This document shows, piece by piece, positions 35,821 to 46,010 of a stretch of DNA of 64,000 nt. A program made the translations under genes and the position numbers. The notes under the pieces were generated by a model that did no database searches, was not told the DNA's origin, and saw only the letters and a program-made list of their open reading frames with translations. The stretch comes from Eulemur rufifrons (Eukaryota; Chordata; Mammalia; Primates; Lemuridae): positions 84,579,114 through 84,643,113 of the forward strand of contig NC_090984.1 of NCBI RefSeq assembly GCF_041146395.1, in the 5' to 3' direction. The stretch's first letter is position 1; each line of letters starts with the position of its first letter.

Positions 35821-36234
35821 TATTCCAGAACACAAGTTGTTCTAATCACTGAGAGGTAAATGGAGGTCTCTCTGAGCAAATCCAGTATGCAAGCCACTAC
35901 CCAAACACTTAGGACACCCAAAATTCTCATATGTCTCCTGGGAACCACTGTAGCATCTCAATTCTAAATTGTCCCCTACTACCACCGATTGTTTCCTTTG
36001 AAAGAACCAAATCCAAGAAAAAAGGGGGAGGAGGAAACAGAAAAAAAGACTCTCTAAGAGTTCCACTTTGTTTAGAGGTAGAAATGCAGGTAGAAGTATA
36101 TGCAATGTATTTCTTCAAATATGTTACTTCTCTCAACAAACAGATAAATGCTTTTGCTATATGCTTTTTCATTTATCATGGTGATAGATGGGGAAAAAAT
36201 AGCCAATTTTTTCAAAATTAGCTTCTCTCTATTG
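35821..36234. other. Unassigned stretch
   Basis: Purine-rich patch at 36018-36045. Nothing else. Confidence 0.4.
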
Positions 36235-36415
36235 TTCTCTCTGATGGCAAACTGTTCAGGTTTATTATAATTCGTGAGATATTCTTTAACATCTCCCCTC
36301 TAGACTATAAGCTCCATGAGAACAAGGCCTATGTTCCTCACTGTATAACCCATTATCTGGCACTTTGGATGCCCTGAACAAGGATTTATTGAATGAATTA
36401 ATGAGTAATGAATCT
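36235..36415 (+). repeat. LINE-2 3' end, plus strand
   Basis: 'ctagactataagctccatga', 'gaacaaggcctatgttcc' and 'gatttattgaatgaattaat' are the L2 terminal region. Confidence 0.75.
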
Positions 36416-36574
36416 TTTAATCTGATTTTCAAATCACATTTTTCTTTTGAAGTGCTATTACAAAGTGAAGAGGAAAAGAGAGAAATAGATATCAGATGTT
36501 TGGTTGTAATCATTTAAGGTCTTAGCTTATTTCTACCAATAGTGAGAATAGCAAACAGTTTTTGAACTATTTGA

Positions 36575-36725
36575 GGAAATATGATTTTTACTATATATTA
36601 AGCCTCTTAACTAAGCATTTTCCTAGATTATCTTATTTACTACTCATAACAACCCGGAGAATTGAAAGCCACTACTATCCCCATTTTGCAGTCATGAAGA
36701 CTAAGTACTCTGCCCATGTCTCTGA
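36575..36725 (-). repeat. MIR, antisense
   Basis: 'ttactactcataacaacccg', 'actatccccattttgcagtc' and 'aagactaagtactctgccc' fit antisense MIR. Confidence 0.7.
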
Positions 36726-36729
36726 GATT

Positions 36730-36865
36730 CCTCTTTCCTTTATTCATTTATTGAGCACTCACTATTTGTCAGGCACTATAATGCTAAAGCAATGAACAAA
36801 ATTACATCAATATCACAGTGCACTCTGGCAAGTAGTTGGGACTCAATAAATACTTAAAATAGTGT
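36730..36865 (-). repeat. LINE-2/MIR 3' end, antisense
   Basis: 'tttattgagcactcactatt' and 'gtcaggcactataatgctaa' are the antisense of the L2 3' end. The last part ('gactcaataaatac') may be a separate sense fragment. Confidence 0.5.
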
Positions 36866-37084
36866 GAACCATATTTTAAAAAAAGAAAAAGACTGAAGCA
36901 CTATGATTGAGTCCCTTCAGAGTTTTAAAGTTTCCACAATACTGCTATAATACTGGTGTTTGTTACATGACTTGCCTGGGGGGCATATGGTTAGTCATTC
37001 ATTCTGTAAAGGCATGAAGGAGTAAAGGCAGAAGGAGTCACAAATCACTCCAATATTCTAATTAAAAAATACAATAATTATGAT
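36866..37084. other. Unassigned stretch
   Basis: Nothing recognised. Confidence 0.4.
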
Positions 37085-37400
37085 ATCAAGAGTTTTCATT
37101 AATGGTACCACATTACAGCCAAAATGATCCTTCTAACACACAAATCAGATTGCATCTCTCCCATGATATACAACCTTCCCATTGGCCTTACGATAGAGTC
37201 CAATCTCCCCATCTCCTTAACATGAATTATAAGAGCTTGACTCTTTCTCTCTCTTTGCAATCATGTTTCTCTTCTGACTTCACTCACACAGTCCAGACTT
37301 TGTAAAAATCCTTTCTCTCCTCCAACACCTCTAGGCCTTGAACACGCCATTCCAACTTTTAGTAGCACTCTCCCCGTATTCTCCAGCATAATTTCCACTC
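37085..37400 (+). repeat. LINE-2, plus strand (first part)
   Basis: 'aaatgatccttctaacacac', 'aaatcagattgcatctctcc', 'attggccttacgatagagtc' and 'caatctccccatctcctta' are L2 in sense. The copy resumes at about 37770. Confidence 0.7.
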
Positions 37401-37768
37401 CTTGCCTATGCTGAGAGGAGGATTTGTTTTTGTGCAGGATTTTTGTTAGTACTGTTGGGAACAATCCAAGAAGAAGAGGGGAAGCAGGATTAGGCAGAGG
37501 GAAAAGTTGAACTTGGTGCAACCAAGGCTTCAGCTAAACCTGTGAAGAGGTTTATCTAGCATGGCCCTGCAGAATTATTCTAATTGCGTCAAGGAGGTGG
37601 CTCTTTTACCCTGCCTGCCCCCTGAGATGAGGTAACCTTGAGCAAGGCAGCTTCCTTCAGCAGAGAGCAATTCCTAGAGAGAACTTCATCTGAGAGCCAT
37701 TAAGGCAACATTATTGCCACCTGGGGAATAAAAGCCCCAGTCCTTAAAGAGGTATCTGGGTGGTATGC
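37401..37768. repeat. Insertion within LINE-2, possibly LTR-derived
   Basis: About 370 bp interrupt the L2. It holds a TATA/poly(A)-like 'ggaataaaagccccag' near its right end, as LTRs often do. Family not recognised and target-site duplications not visible. Confidence 0.35.
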
Positions 37769-37985
37769 CGCAACATCCACTACAGTCTGGTTACCTCCAG
37801 TCATCTTTCAGTCCTCAACTTAAATGTCCCTTCCTCTAGGAAGCCTCCCCTGACTCCCCCTAAGCTAGGAAAGATGATCCTTCTAAGTGCTCCAAAGCAC
37901 CCATTGCTTTGCCCTCACACATGCTTCACTTTATATAATAGCCATCTGTTATTTGTTTGAATTCCCCCAGGAAAGCATAAACTAC
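37769..37985 (+). repeat. LINE-2, plus strand (second part)
   Basis: 'cctcaacttaaatgtccctt', 'ctaggaagcctcccctgact' and 'cctcacacatgcttcacttt' continue the L2 of 37085. Confidence 0.7.
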
Positions 37986-38859
37986 AGGAAAAAGATTAGC
38001 ATTCTACCAGTATATAAGTAATTGTGAACAAATTAAAGAATTAGTAAAAAATTAAAGATCCCATTTTGATTTTTAAAAAATTATATGCAAACACTAAAAG
38101 CATCTGGGAAGGCTAGTCACTAAAATATTGTTAATTCTTATCTCTTGCTGACAGGATTATGTTTGATTTTTATTTCCTTTATATACCTTTTAGTATATCT
38201 AAATTTTTATGAGCACATATAACCTTTGTAATTTTTTAAAAAGTTACACAGTAACCATGTTAAAGAAAAAATAAACTTGACTCTTACTAGTATAGCTAAT
38301 ATTAATAGACTCACTGCATAGTTATCATTTTATACTATAATTTATAATTCATTACACAAGTTATTATTTTATACTATAATTTATAGTTCATCAAAAGCAA
38401 ATTGACATAAATGATATTGTTTACTCTTGACAAAATGTCAGCAAGAAAGTCAGGTATTATATTCTGATTCCTACCAGATTATAAAATAAAGCCAACCCTC
38501 TCAATCAGGAGTGAGTTGATATATCCCCACAGCCTGGGAATCCAGGGTCTAACATGGGTACTTCTCCATCATGTTCATTTTTGATGAGGTCTCACCAGGC
38601 TTTAAGGAAAACAGTGAAACAGAAAGCCCTTCTGTATGCTATCCCATCCTACCTTCCCTGAGTCTTACTGGCTATACTCCCTGCCTTCACTTTTCTCAAT
38701 CTCCCCATTCTTATTCGTAAAAAAAGAGTATAATGCCTTTCTCTGGCTTTATTTTCATCATCTGTTTGCACAAGCCTAATCTACAAGGCCAGCTAGAGTT
38801 GAAAGCCCTGTTTTCCCCTCACATCTCATGTCTCCCCTTCTCTCCTATAATGATAACAC
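37986..38859. other. AT-rich unassigned stretch
   Basis: Apart from the tandem duplication at 38320-38398, nothing recognised. Confidence 0.4.
38320..38398. repeat. 39-bp AT-rich tandem duplication
   Basis: The segment beginning 'agttatcattttatactata' at 38320 recurs at 38359 with only a few differences; period 39. Confidence 0.9.
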
Positions 38860-39060
38860 TAGTATGTAGAGCACTTTCCAGAAGGCTTCCCCATACATCA
38901 CCTCACTGCCTCCTCTGAACAAAGCTTTGAGGTCTGTTCATCAGATAGTATTACTCCCATTTTAGAGATAAGGAAACCAAAACACAGAGAGGTTGCCTGA
39001 CTTGCCAAAAGTCACAGTTAGTTACTGATAAAGACAGGACTAGAATCCGGGGCCTTACGG
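38860..39060 (-). repeat. MIR, antisense
   Basis: 'agagataaggaaaccaaaac', 'acagagaggttgcctgactt', 'gccaaaagtcacagttagtt' and 'gactagaatccggggcc' follow antisense MIR. Its right end runs into the left arm of the inverted duplication (39031-39148), so that arm is the original copy. Confidence 0.8.
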
Positions 39061-39148
39061 AAAAGCTCAGAACCCTCTGCATGCTTACTTTGATCTTGTA
39101 GTCTAGCATATGACCCACTGATAGGGTCTGCAGAATCAAAAACTGGTT
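39031..39148 (+). repeat. Inverted duplication, left arm (118 bp)
   Basis: Reverse complement of 39500-39617 with 112 of 118 positions identical and no indels by hand alignment. Contains the end of a MIR. Confidence 0.95.
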
Positions 39149-39499
39149 ACAAACAAAACTGATGAAAGCAAGATTGTGGGTTCGATTTCTGGGTATGCCT
39201 GTTGTGATCCTCGCAGTAGAGTGTGCTAATGCATGCAATAGACCTGCAAAGCAAGGTCTGAGTTACAAAGGGACTAGTTGAGAATATGTAGATGATTCAG
39301 CACAATTCCATCACCACAATGAGTTAAATAATTTGGTTACCTATTCTTTTAAGGCTATATAAACATATACACGTAAATATATAAAATAACTATTCTTCTA
39401 AATACACTCTAAGAATCTATTAATATGTTTCTATAATAGTCACTTTCTGTATCGTTCTTTCAAGTTTTCTTAGGATAGTCCCAAACTGGCTTAATCAAA
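39149..39499. other. Spacer of the inverted duplication
   Basis: 351 bp between the arms. It starts with 'acaaacaaaactgatgaaag' and holds 'gggttcgattt' (39179-39189), which is B-box-like, but there is no tRNA-like body. The rest is AT-rich. Confidence 0.6.
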
Positions 39500-39617
39500 A
39501 ACCAGTTTTCGATTCTGCAGACCCTATCAGTGGGTCATATGCTAGACTACAAGGTCAAGGTAAGCACGCAGAGCGTTCTGAGCTTTTCTGTAAGGCCCCG
39601 GATTCTAGTCCTGTCTT
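39500..39617 (-). repeat. Inverted duplication, right arm (118 bp)
   Basis: Reverse-complement copy of 39031-39148. It carries a piece of MIR in the opposite orientation with no MIR remainder beyond it, so it is the derived copy. Confidence 0.95.
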
Positions 39618-39639
39618 AGAGGCATCCCAGGATGCCTCT
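39618..39639. repeat. 22-bp perfect hairpin abutting the right arm
   Basis: AGAGGCATCC and GGATGCCTCT flank a 2-base loop (CA). The hairpin starts on the base directly after the right arm ends. Confidence 0.95.
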
Positions 39640-40334
39640 CATCATGGTACAATTCTTAATGGCTCTCCCTTTCCCTTTCAAAAATGTCCCAGTGAGGAGG
39701 ATAATTTATATGGTCATCCTGTATACACCTTACAGACAACAAATGAGCAATTTCAGTAGACATGGAACAGTATTGATTTTCAAAGTGGCAAGCCCCAAAT
39801 GTAAGAAGGGTTATTGTCATTGAAATACACTGCTGGAAGAATTCCCAGTGTTAAATGGCCTTCGCTAAAGACACAGTAAGACACATATCCCTTTGTGTTA
39901 TATGGGGCTCAAGTTTTAAAATGTAGTGAAATTCTGGCTAGCTTCAATCCATTTGCTAAATGATTCTGGGTTTTCTGCACTTTATTCCTTCACCTGATAT
40001 TATATCTTTGTCTCTTTGCTTATCATAAGTGTGCCTTTCTTGATTCATCTTTTAAAATGAGAAGAAAAATATCAGAATTCACATTGTTTTGGCTTAAAAT
40101 TATAATGCCTCCTACATTTCCCAAAGGAATCCTGCCAAGGCAATGGCCTAAAACAATAGCTATCTGCCAAGATTTTCATGGTAATTCCAAATCATGCATT
40201 TTTGAGTTTGTGCTCTGTAATATGGGGAAAACACCTACTCTCAGTTGCTAAAAAACCAGAGAGGATGTTGTGACTCACACAATTGATGAACAGTTGTATT
40301 TTGTTCTCCTTAGAAGTCCCAGTACTGCCTCAAC
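39640..40334. other. Unassigned stretch
   Basis: Nothing recognised. Confidence 0.4.
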
Positions 40335-40525
40335 ATAAAGGCCTGATCCTTTTCTCAGGAAACTTACAGCCTTGTTACTAGAAGACAGATACAAGACAGT
40401 ACATATATCAAGAGTGTGCATTCAAAGGGCTGTACGTGTTAGCATAAGGAGAGCGTGGTATGGGTAGGAGTAGTCTCCAAGCAGGTCAGTGTTAATACTG
40501 TTTTGCCAGGGAAATCCCCAAACAC
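40335..40525 (-). repeat. LINE-2 fragment, antisense
   Basis: 'aaacttacagccttgttact', 'agaagacagatacaagacag' and 'gtgttagcataaggagagcg' loosely follow antisense L2. Confidence 0.4.
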
Positions 40526-41094
40526 CTCAAGAAAATTGTTTGACAGGCATACAGCCATGTTTCTAAGGTCCCCACCAATCCCTAATTGTGTTCAGCTGAA
40601 TTTTTCCCAATTTTGATGTAGGCCCTAAGTGCCTCTGCCAGGCACTTCATGAAAGACCCCAATTTTTTAAAAAAATCAATCCAATTCAATCATCTGAGCA
40701 AGGAAAGATGGAAAAAATCCATATTCTATTGAGAGAGATTCTTTGATCATTTTTATAAAGATCTGTTTTCCCCTATCATTGTAACAAAACCATACTGCAG
40801 TTCTTTCTGCAGTGTGTGTATGTGTGCATATATATATATATACACATGTGTAAAGATAATGTCTAGAAGATATGAATAAACACATCCCCAACCTATATCC
40901 CAGTAGAAAACAGACAGGAACAGACAGAGTAACTTCAGGTTCTTTGAAGCATGAATTTGGCTATTCAGTGACAATATATCTCCTTTAAAATCATTAATCA
41001 CCCAGTATTTACTGAGCATATACTAGGTTCCTAGACTGGGCACTATGATGAAGATCTTTGCAGACTTGTCTGCACTGAGAAAGTGACTGCAATA
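40526..41094. other. Unassigned stretch with a TG/TA microsatellite
   Basis: Imperfect (TG)n-(TA)n tract at 40812-40850. A short MIR/L2-like phrase 'agtatttactgagcatatac' near 41003. Confidence 0.45.
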
Positions 41095-41300
41095 GGGCAT
41101 CTCTACATAAGGAGAGAAGGGACCTAACATTTGTTGAAGACCTACTATAGCCAGACACTGCATTGGGCTCTTTATACGTAGGAATCCCTAAATGATCTTC
41201 CCAGTTAGCCTCATTTTAAAGATGGGGAAACAAAAGCTCAAAGAAAATATTATGCAAAGTAGTAAAGCAGGATTCAAAAGAGGGTTTCGGGGTTTTAAAG
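41095..41300 (-). repeat. MIR, antisense
   Basis: 'atttgttgaagacctactat', 'agccagacactgcattgggc', 'cattttaaagatggggaaac' and 'agtaaagcaggattcaaaag' follow antisense MIR nearly end to end. Confidence 0.8.
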
Positions 41301-41764
41301 CCTCTGTTCTTTTCACCACCCTACATTTTCTTTGCTCTCATTTTAATTGAGTGTGCTGTTAGTTGGCACAGCTTAAGAAAGGGATCTGATATCTGGATGT
41401 TTTTTCCTCCAGGATCCTTGCAGCAGAAGATGTCCTAACTTCAGTGCAACAAAAACCTGAGTGATAACATCAGATTTTGCCAGAATGGAGTCACGTCCTG
41501 GCTGTCATACAGAAACCCTGGCCTCCAACAGTGAGCACACTGTTGTGTCACATTCTTTCAACAGCTCCAGGATAATGGAGGGAAACACTGGCATGGGTAA
41601 TTTAAAACAATAGAGATTTTCTTTAAAATCCCTTGTATCTGTCCTTTGAATTAATTACATAATTATTGGAGCTCCAAGCCACATTTTTCAAATGTTAAAT
41701 TACAATTACTCTGCAGTTTCTGGAACAATGTTAGCTGAGTATTAGAGCAAGCCAGCCAAGAAAA
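41301..41764. promoter_or_regulatory. Candidate regulatory block, repeat-free
   Basis: Repeat-free block with several TAAT-type homeodomain cores in 41640-41710 ('aattaattacataattatt', 'aaattacaattactc'). No other support. Confidence 0.2.
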
Positions 41765-41875
41765 CCCTGAGCAGCGGAGGAACTTAATTCAAGGCCCAGC
41801 TTCCACGATGCCAAAGTGCTGGTGGCTTTGGACAGGTCCCAGTTTCCTCAAGAATAAAATGAAGGGTTTCAACTA
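41765..41875 (+). repeat. MIR fragment, sense
   Basis: 'ggacaggtcccagtttcctc' then 'aagaataaaatgaagggttt' fit sense MIR. Confidence 0.5.
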
Positions 41876-41879
41876 TAAG

Positions 41880-42580
41880 TTTACTTATTTATTCAATAAA
41901 TGTTTATTATTTGGTATCAATACGCAGGCCTGGCCCTCATGATGTTTATAGTCTAGTGGAGGAAACAGACAAGACAAGCAACAATTCCGATGGGGTGTGC
42001 TAAGTGCTATAAAAAGGTAAATAGGAGATGCCATGAGAGTACATAGGAGGGACTTCTGATTCATCTTGGTGGGCACAAGAGGAGGGTACACAGTAGCAGG
42101 AGTGAGATCTAAAGCAGAGCTGGAGAGGACCAATAGTAATCATTGTTCTCAGAGGGTAGCATAGGGAAGGGAGCAGCACCCCAGGCAGGTGGCACAGCAG
42201 GGCAAAGCCCTGGAAGGGTGCTGCCATGTCCTCTTATGAAAACACAGTAGTTTAATACATCTGGTTTGTGAAAAGGGAGTGGGGATAGAGGAGATGGAAA
42301 GGGAGGTGGGGGCCAGACCCATCATCAGAAGCCTTATATATCATTCCCTCGGAATGACTTTACTCATTCCCTCGGAAACTAGTTATTGACCTTACTATCA
42401 GCAACACATTTTTCTGGGTTCTGGAGTTACCAAAATAGTAAACAAGAGAAATAGGGGTCTGGTTTACAAAGCAAAATAAGAATCCATTCAAGGGTTTATG
42501 GCAAGGGGAGGACATGATTGGATTTGAGTTTTAGAAAGACTCCACTGGCAACAGTGTAGGAATGGCTTGGACAAGGGTAC
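41880..42580 (-). repeat. LINE-2, antisense
   Basis: Antisense L2 landmarks: 'ttattcaataaatgtttatt', 'ggccctcatgatgtttatag', 'tctagtggaggaaacagaca', 'gggcaaagccctggaagg', 'gggtttatggcaaggggag', 'gacatgattggatttgag', 'gactccactggcaacagtg'. A 14-mer (tcattccctcggaa) is repeated at 42341 and 42364. Confidence 0.75.
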
Positions 42581-42869
42581 GTCTCTTTCAGCCATAAAAT
42601 CCTGACTCCGTGATTTAAAACTCAGGATATAATGAAGTATAAAAGTTCCATGTTAACATTGTTCATTATATATGAATATATAATTGTATTCTTTTTCATG
42701 TATATATCTCTCATCTTTGGTTTACAGATTTCTTTGCAAGTGGTCAGTAAATCAAGTGGGTCCTTTCACTTGTCACTCATTGTATGTTCAGACACCAAAA
42801 CACTTATTTGGCAGGGGAGAGAGAACAACCAATATGTGTGGAACATGGAGAGTTTACTGGGGTGTGGAG
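42581..42869. other. Unassigned stretch
   Basis: Nothing recognised. Confidence 0.4.
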
Positions 42870-42985
42870 GGTGGATATTAATAATGTTCACTTTACAGAT
42901 TAGGAATACTAAGCCCCAAATTCGTTAACTTTAAATGTCACTCAGTGAGAACAGAGTAAAGCCAAGATTCAAATCTGATTTCTTG
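42870..42985 (-). repeat. MIR fragment, antisense
   Basis: 'cactttacagattaggaata' and 'gccaagattcaaatctgatt' fit antisense MIR. Confidence 0.7.
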
Positions 42986-43925
42986 GTTGGTTTGTTATAC
43001 ATCAAATCCCATATTGTTTTATGTCACAAATATAATCATAACATAGTCACCATTTTCCCTGAGATCTTAGAATACTAGTAAGAAACCGCCCAGAAGCAGA
43101 GGATTACAATGCATGTTAAGTATCAGCTGGTTGACTCAGTCTAGTTATTTCTCACATAAGATGTCCTATGTTCAATAAATTGCAAAACTCCTGATGTTTA
43201 GAATCCATGTGAATCTCAAAATCCTGCTGTGGGTTTATAGAATATAGAACTCAGACTTAGTTCATCAAATACATAGAGCAAGAATTTCAGGTAGGAGAAG
43301 ATAGTGTTTTCCTTGGAGCGGAAATGCACAGGTGGTGAGGAGAGAGCGTCAAAACTCGAAAAATACTTAGTACTTCCTAGAAAGTTGTTTTCCAGTACAA
43401 AAAAAAAGAAAAATGTTGTTTTCAGGTCAAAGAAATTCCCTGAGCTTCCTGGAAAAAAAAAAAAAAAACCCAAAAATAAATAATGAAAACCAGCTCAGGT
43501 CTCAGAGCCCATTCCTGCTCTGCCCGCTTAGCATTTCCTCTCCTCCTGGCAGGTTGGCATCCACCTCGTGCCTGCAGAATCCCCGCTCTAACTCAGCCAG
43601 GCTCAGGGTTTACAAGGCCTCCAGGAGCCTGGCAGCCTCTGTACACTTCCTGGTCCCCCGCCCCCCCAGTCCTTCCGGAGTTCCCTGCTTCTTGTCCTGG
43701 AGCTTAGTTCCCTTACAGGACACACAAGAGATGGGACATTTTCTTTCAAAGCCCCTGAAGATGAAAGTTGTCCATTCCTCCATTTCTTTGCAAGTCAAAA
43801 CATCTGCTGTACTTAGTTAGCTATAACTGATGAGTTCAGGAAAGACTTTTTTTTGTCGTTGTTGTTCATGTGTTTGTTTTTGTGGGAAGCACAAGGATTC
43901 AGTCATAGCCGGTCATTCCCAGGTG
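42986..43925. other. Unassigned stretch, partly GC-rich
   Basis: A runs at 43398-43405 and 43453-43468. The 43490-43740 part is GC-richer with C runs (43655-43668); open frames there (43413-43820, 43483-43707) have no domain. Confidence 0.4.
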
Positions 43926-43929
43926 TAGC

Positions 43930-44330
43930 AGACTTTGTTGATTACCTACCTAGAATTTCTAACCCCAGACTTTCTCTGGGCAAGCCACACACTACATACA
44001 GCCTGTGCTTTCTTAACTAGTCAAGTGAATCCCATTCCCCTTGCTAGGAACTGGTTTTGCAGTGAGTATTTGCTGCAATTCTGGCCAATGAGGTGACAGA
44101 AGTCTGCTGGGGGCAGAGGGGGAGTCTGAGAAAGGTTCCCTTGCTCATAGAGATATCTAGGAGGAAGCAGCCTCTTCTTTCGCTACCTCTGATAATTGTA
44201 AGCATCCTAACTCTCTTGCAACCATGATGGGAATTAGTCTGAGGATAGAACTGAAATGCTGAAAATAGCAGAGCAGAAAAATGGGAAGAACCTGAGTCTG
44301 TGACTTCCCAACCCTAGAGCTACCCGACTA
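43930..44330 (+). repeat. Old medium-reiteration repeat, copy A
   Basis: 'caattctggccaatgaggtg', 'agaagtctgctgggggca', 'gaggaagcagcctcttcttt', 'cttgcaaccatgatggga', 'gtctgaggatagaactgaaa' and 'atgggaagaacctgagtc' form a known mammalian repeat whose name I cannot fix. Copies B (49440-49900, opposite strand) and C (53730-54200) share the same block order. Confidence 0.6.
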
Positions 44331-45209
44331 CAGGGTTTCTTTTCATGGGAAATGAGGGGCTTGCTCATTGTTTAAGTCCTTTCAAGTTAGGTTTTCCTTG
44401 CCCTTGAAAATCTCTGGGTACACTGGAGGACCAATGATGAGACAAGTGGATGGCTCTCTTACTAATATGAGATATTAAGAAGCCATACGTGGGAAGATTT
44501 AACAAGATAAAAAGCTTATTTGGCAAGGGAGTAGCAATTCTGGGTGCAATGTAATTTCTGTCACTTATATGTATTTGTCTTCTGTCCTACCCACCCATTG
44601 GATTTGGGGATCGTAAATAAATATTGAAAGAACTATTTGTTCTTCAAAATTCCATAAGCAGCACCCCACCTCCACCAGGACCGCCTGTGACAGAGTGTGT
44701 CATAGAGGGGGATTCTTCCTTGGTTCAAAATCAAACATCTTACACTTGGGTAGTTCTAGGGCTTCACTGCTTCTTCCGCAGTGAGAGATACTGGTGCTCA
44801 GCAGACCCTCAAGAGAGGGTGATGAGGGTGAGAGCAGTGGTGGTGTCCATGGAGCCTGCAATGCCTAGTGGGGCAGTAGAAGTCTCCCACCCCCATTCCG
44901 TGGCAGACATGCTATCCAGCAGTGCCAGGAGACCACAGTGCCCAGTGGCTCACAGCACTGCCTGGCAGGATGGGCAGGGCTGGACTATGAGCACGTGTGA
45001 GATCCTCCCTAGGGACTCCCAGAAATACTTAGGAGAATATTGCTGGGAACTGGAACCAAGGGCCCTGCACCAGCAGGTGAGAGCAAAAGAAAGGGAAATT
45101 TGAGTGATTGCTGTTGCTGTCATCTCATCCATACCTACAGGTGGCTAAAAAGAAAGCAACTGAGAAGAAAACAAGCCTTGGTAGCCCATTAGGAAGGGAG
45201 CTAGCATAA
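44331..45209. other. Unassigned stretch
   Basis: A 159-codon frame at 44624-45103 ends next to a donor-like CAG/GTGAGA (about 45074-45082) but shows no domain or acceptor-defined start. Probably chance. Confidence 0.35.
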
Positions 45210-45211
45210 TA

Positions 45212-46008
45212 CAGTCATGCATCATTTAATGATAGGGATATGTTCTGAAAAATGCGTCATTAAGAGATTTCACCGTAGTGTGAACATCAGTGCATGTACT
45301 TACACAGATCTAGATGATATAGCCTACTATACACCTGGGCTATATGGTGTAGCCTGTTGCTGCTACTGTACAGAAAGTTACTGTATTGAATACTGGCAAT
45401 TGGAACACAATGGTATTTGTGTTTCCAAACATATCTAAAAATAGAAATGGTACAGTAAAAATATGATATAAAAGATAACAAATGGTACACCCGTATAGGG
45501 CATTTACCATGAAGGGAACTTGCAGGACGAGAGGTTGCTCTGGGTCAGTCAGTGAGTGAGTGGTGAGTGAATGTGAAGACCCAGGACATTACTGTACACT
45601 ACTATACCCTTTATAAACACTGTACACTTAGGCTACACTAAATTTATTTTAAAAATTTATTTCTTCAATAATAAATTAATCTTAGCTTACTGTAACTTTT
45701 ACTTTATAAACTTTTAACTTTTTGACTCTTATAATAACACTTAGCTTAAAACACACATCGTACAGCTGTACAAAAAATATTTTCTTTCTTTATATCCTTA
45801 TTCTATAATTTTCTATTAAATATTTTTACTTTTAAAACTTTTTTGTTAAAGACTAAGATACAAACACACATCAGCCTAGGCCACACAGGGTCAGGATCAT
45901 CATGTCACCAGGCAATAGGAATTTTTCAGCCCCATTACAATCTCATGAGACCACAGTCGTATGTGTGGCCCATCACTGACCAAAACATCATTATGCAGCA
46001 CATGACTG
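45212..46008 (+). mobile_element. Tigger-like DNA transposon (TcMar class), complete ends
   Basis: Both termini are present: CAGTCATGCAT at the left and, reversed, CAGTCATGTGC at the right. Each end is flanked by TA (45210-45211 and 46009-46010), the duplicated target of Tc1/mariner-type elements. Internal text such as 'gatgatatagcctactatac' and 'acctgggctatatggtgtag' is typical of a Tigger-type non-autonomous element. At 797 bp it has no transposase frame. Direction is arbitrary; subfamily not resolved. Confidence 0.85.
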
Positions 46009-46010
46009 TA

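Noticed and set aside
37718..37732. 'gccacctgggg' as a fourth CTCF site
   Set aside because: Only about 11 of 14 consensus positions match, and it lies in a repeat-derived insertion.
39178..39192. B-box-like 'gggttcgattt' as a tRNA gene or SINE promoter
   Set aside because: No A box at the right distance and no cloverleaf can be formed.
44624..45103. 159-codon frame ending near a donor-like CAG/GTGAGA as an exon
   Set aside because: No domain in the product, no acceptor that would define its start, and no partner exon.
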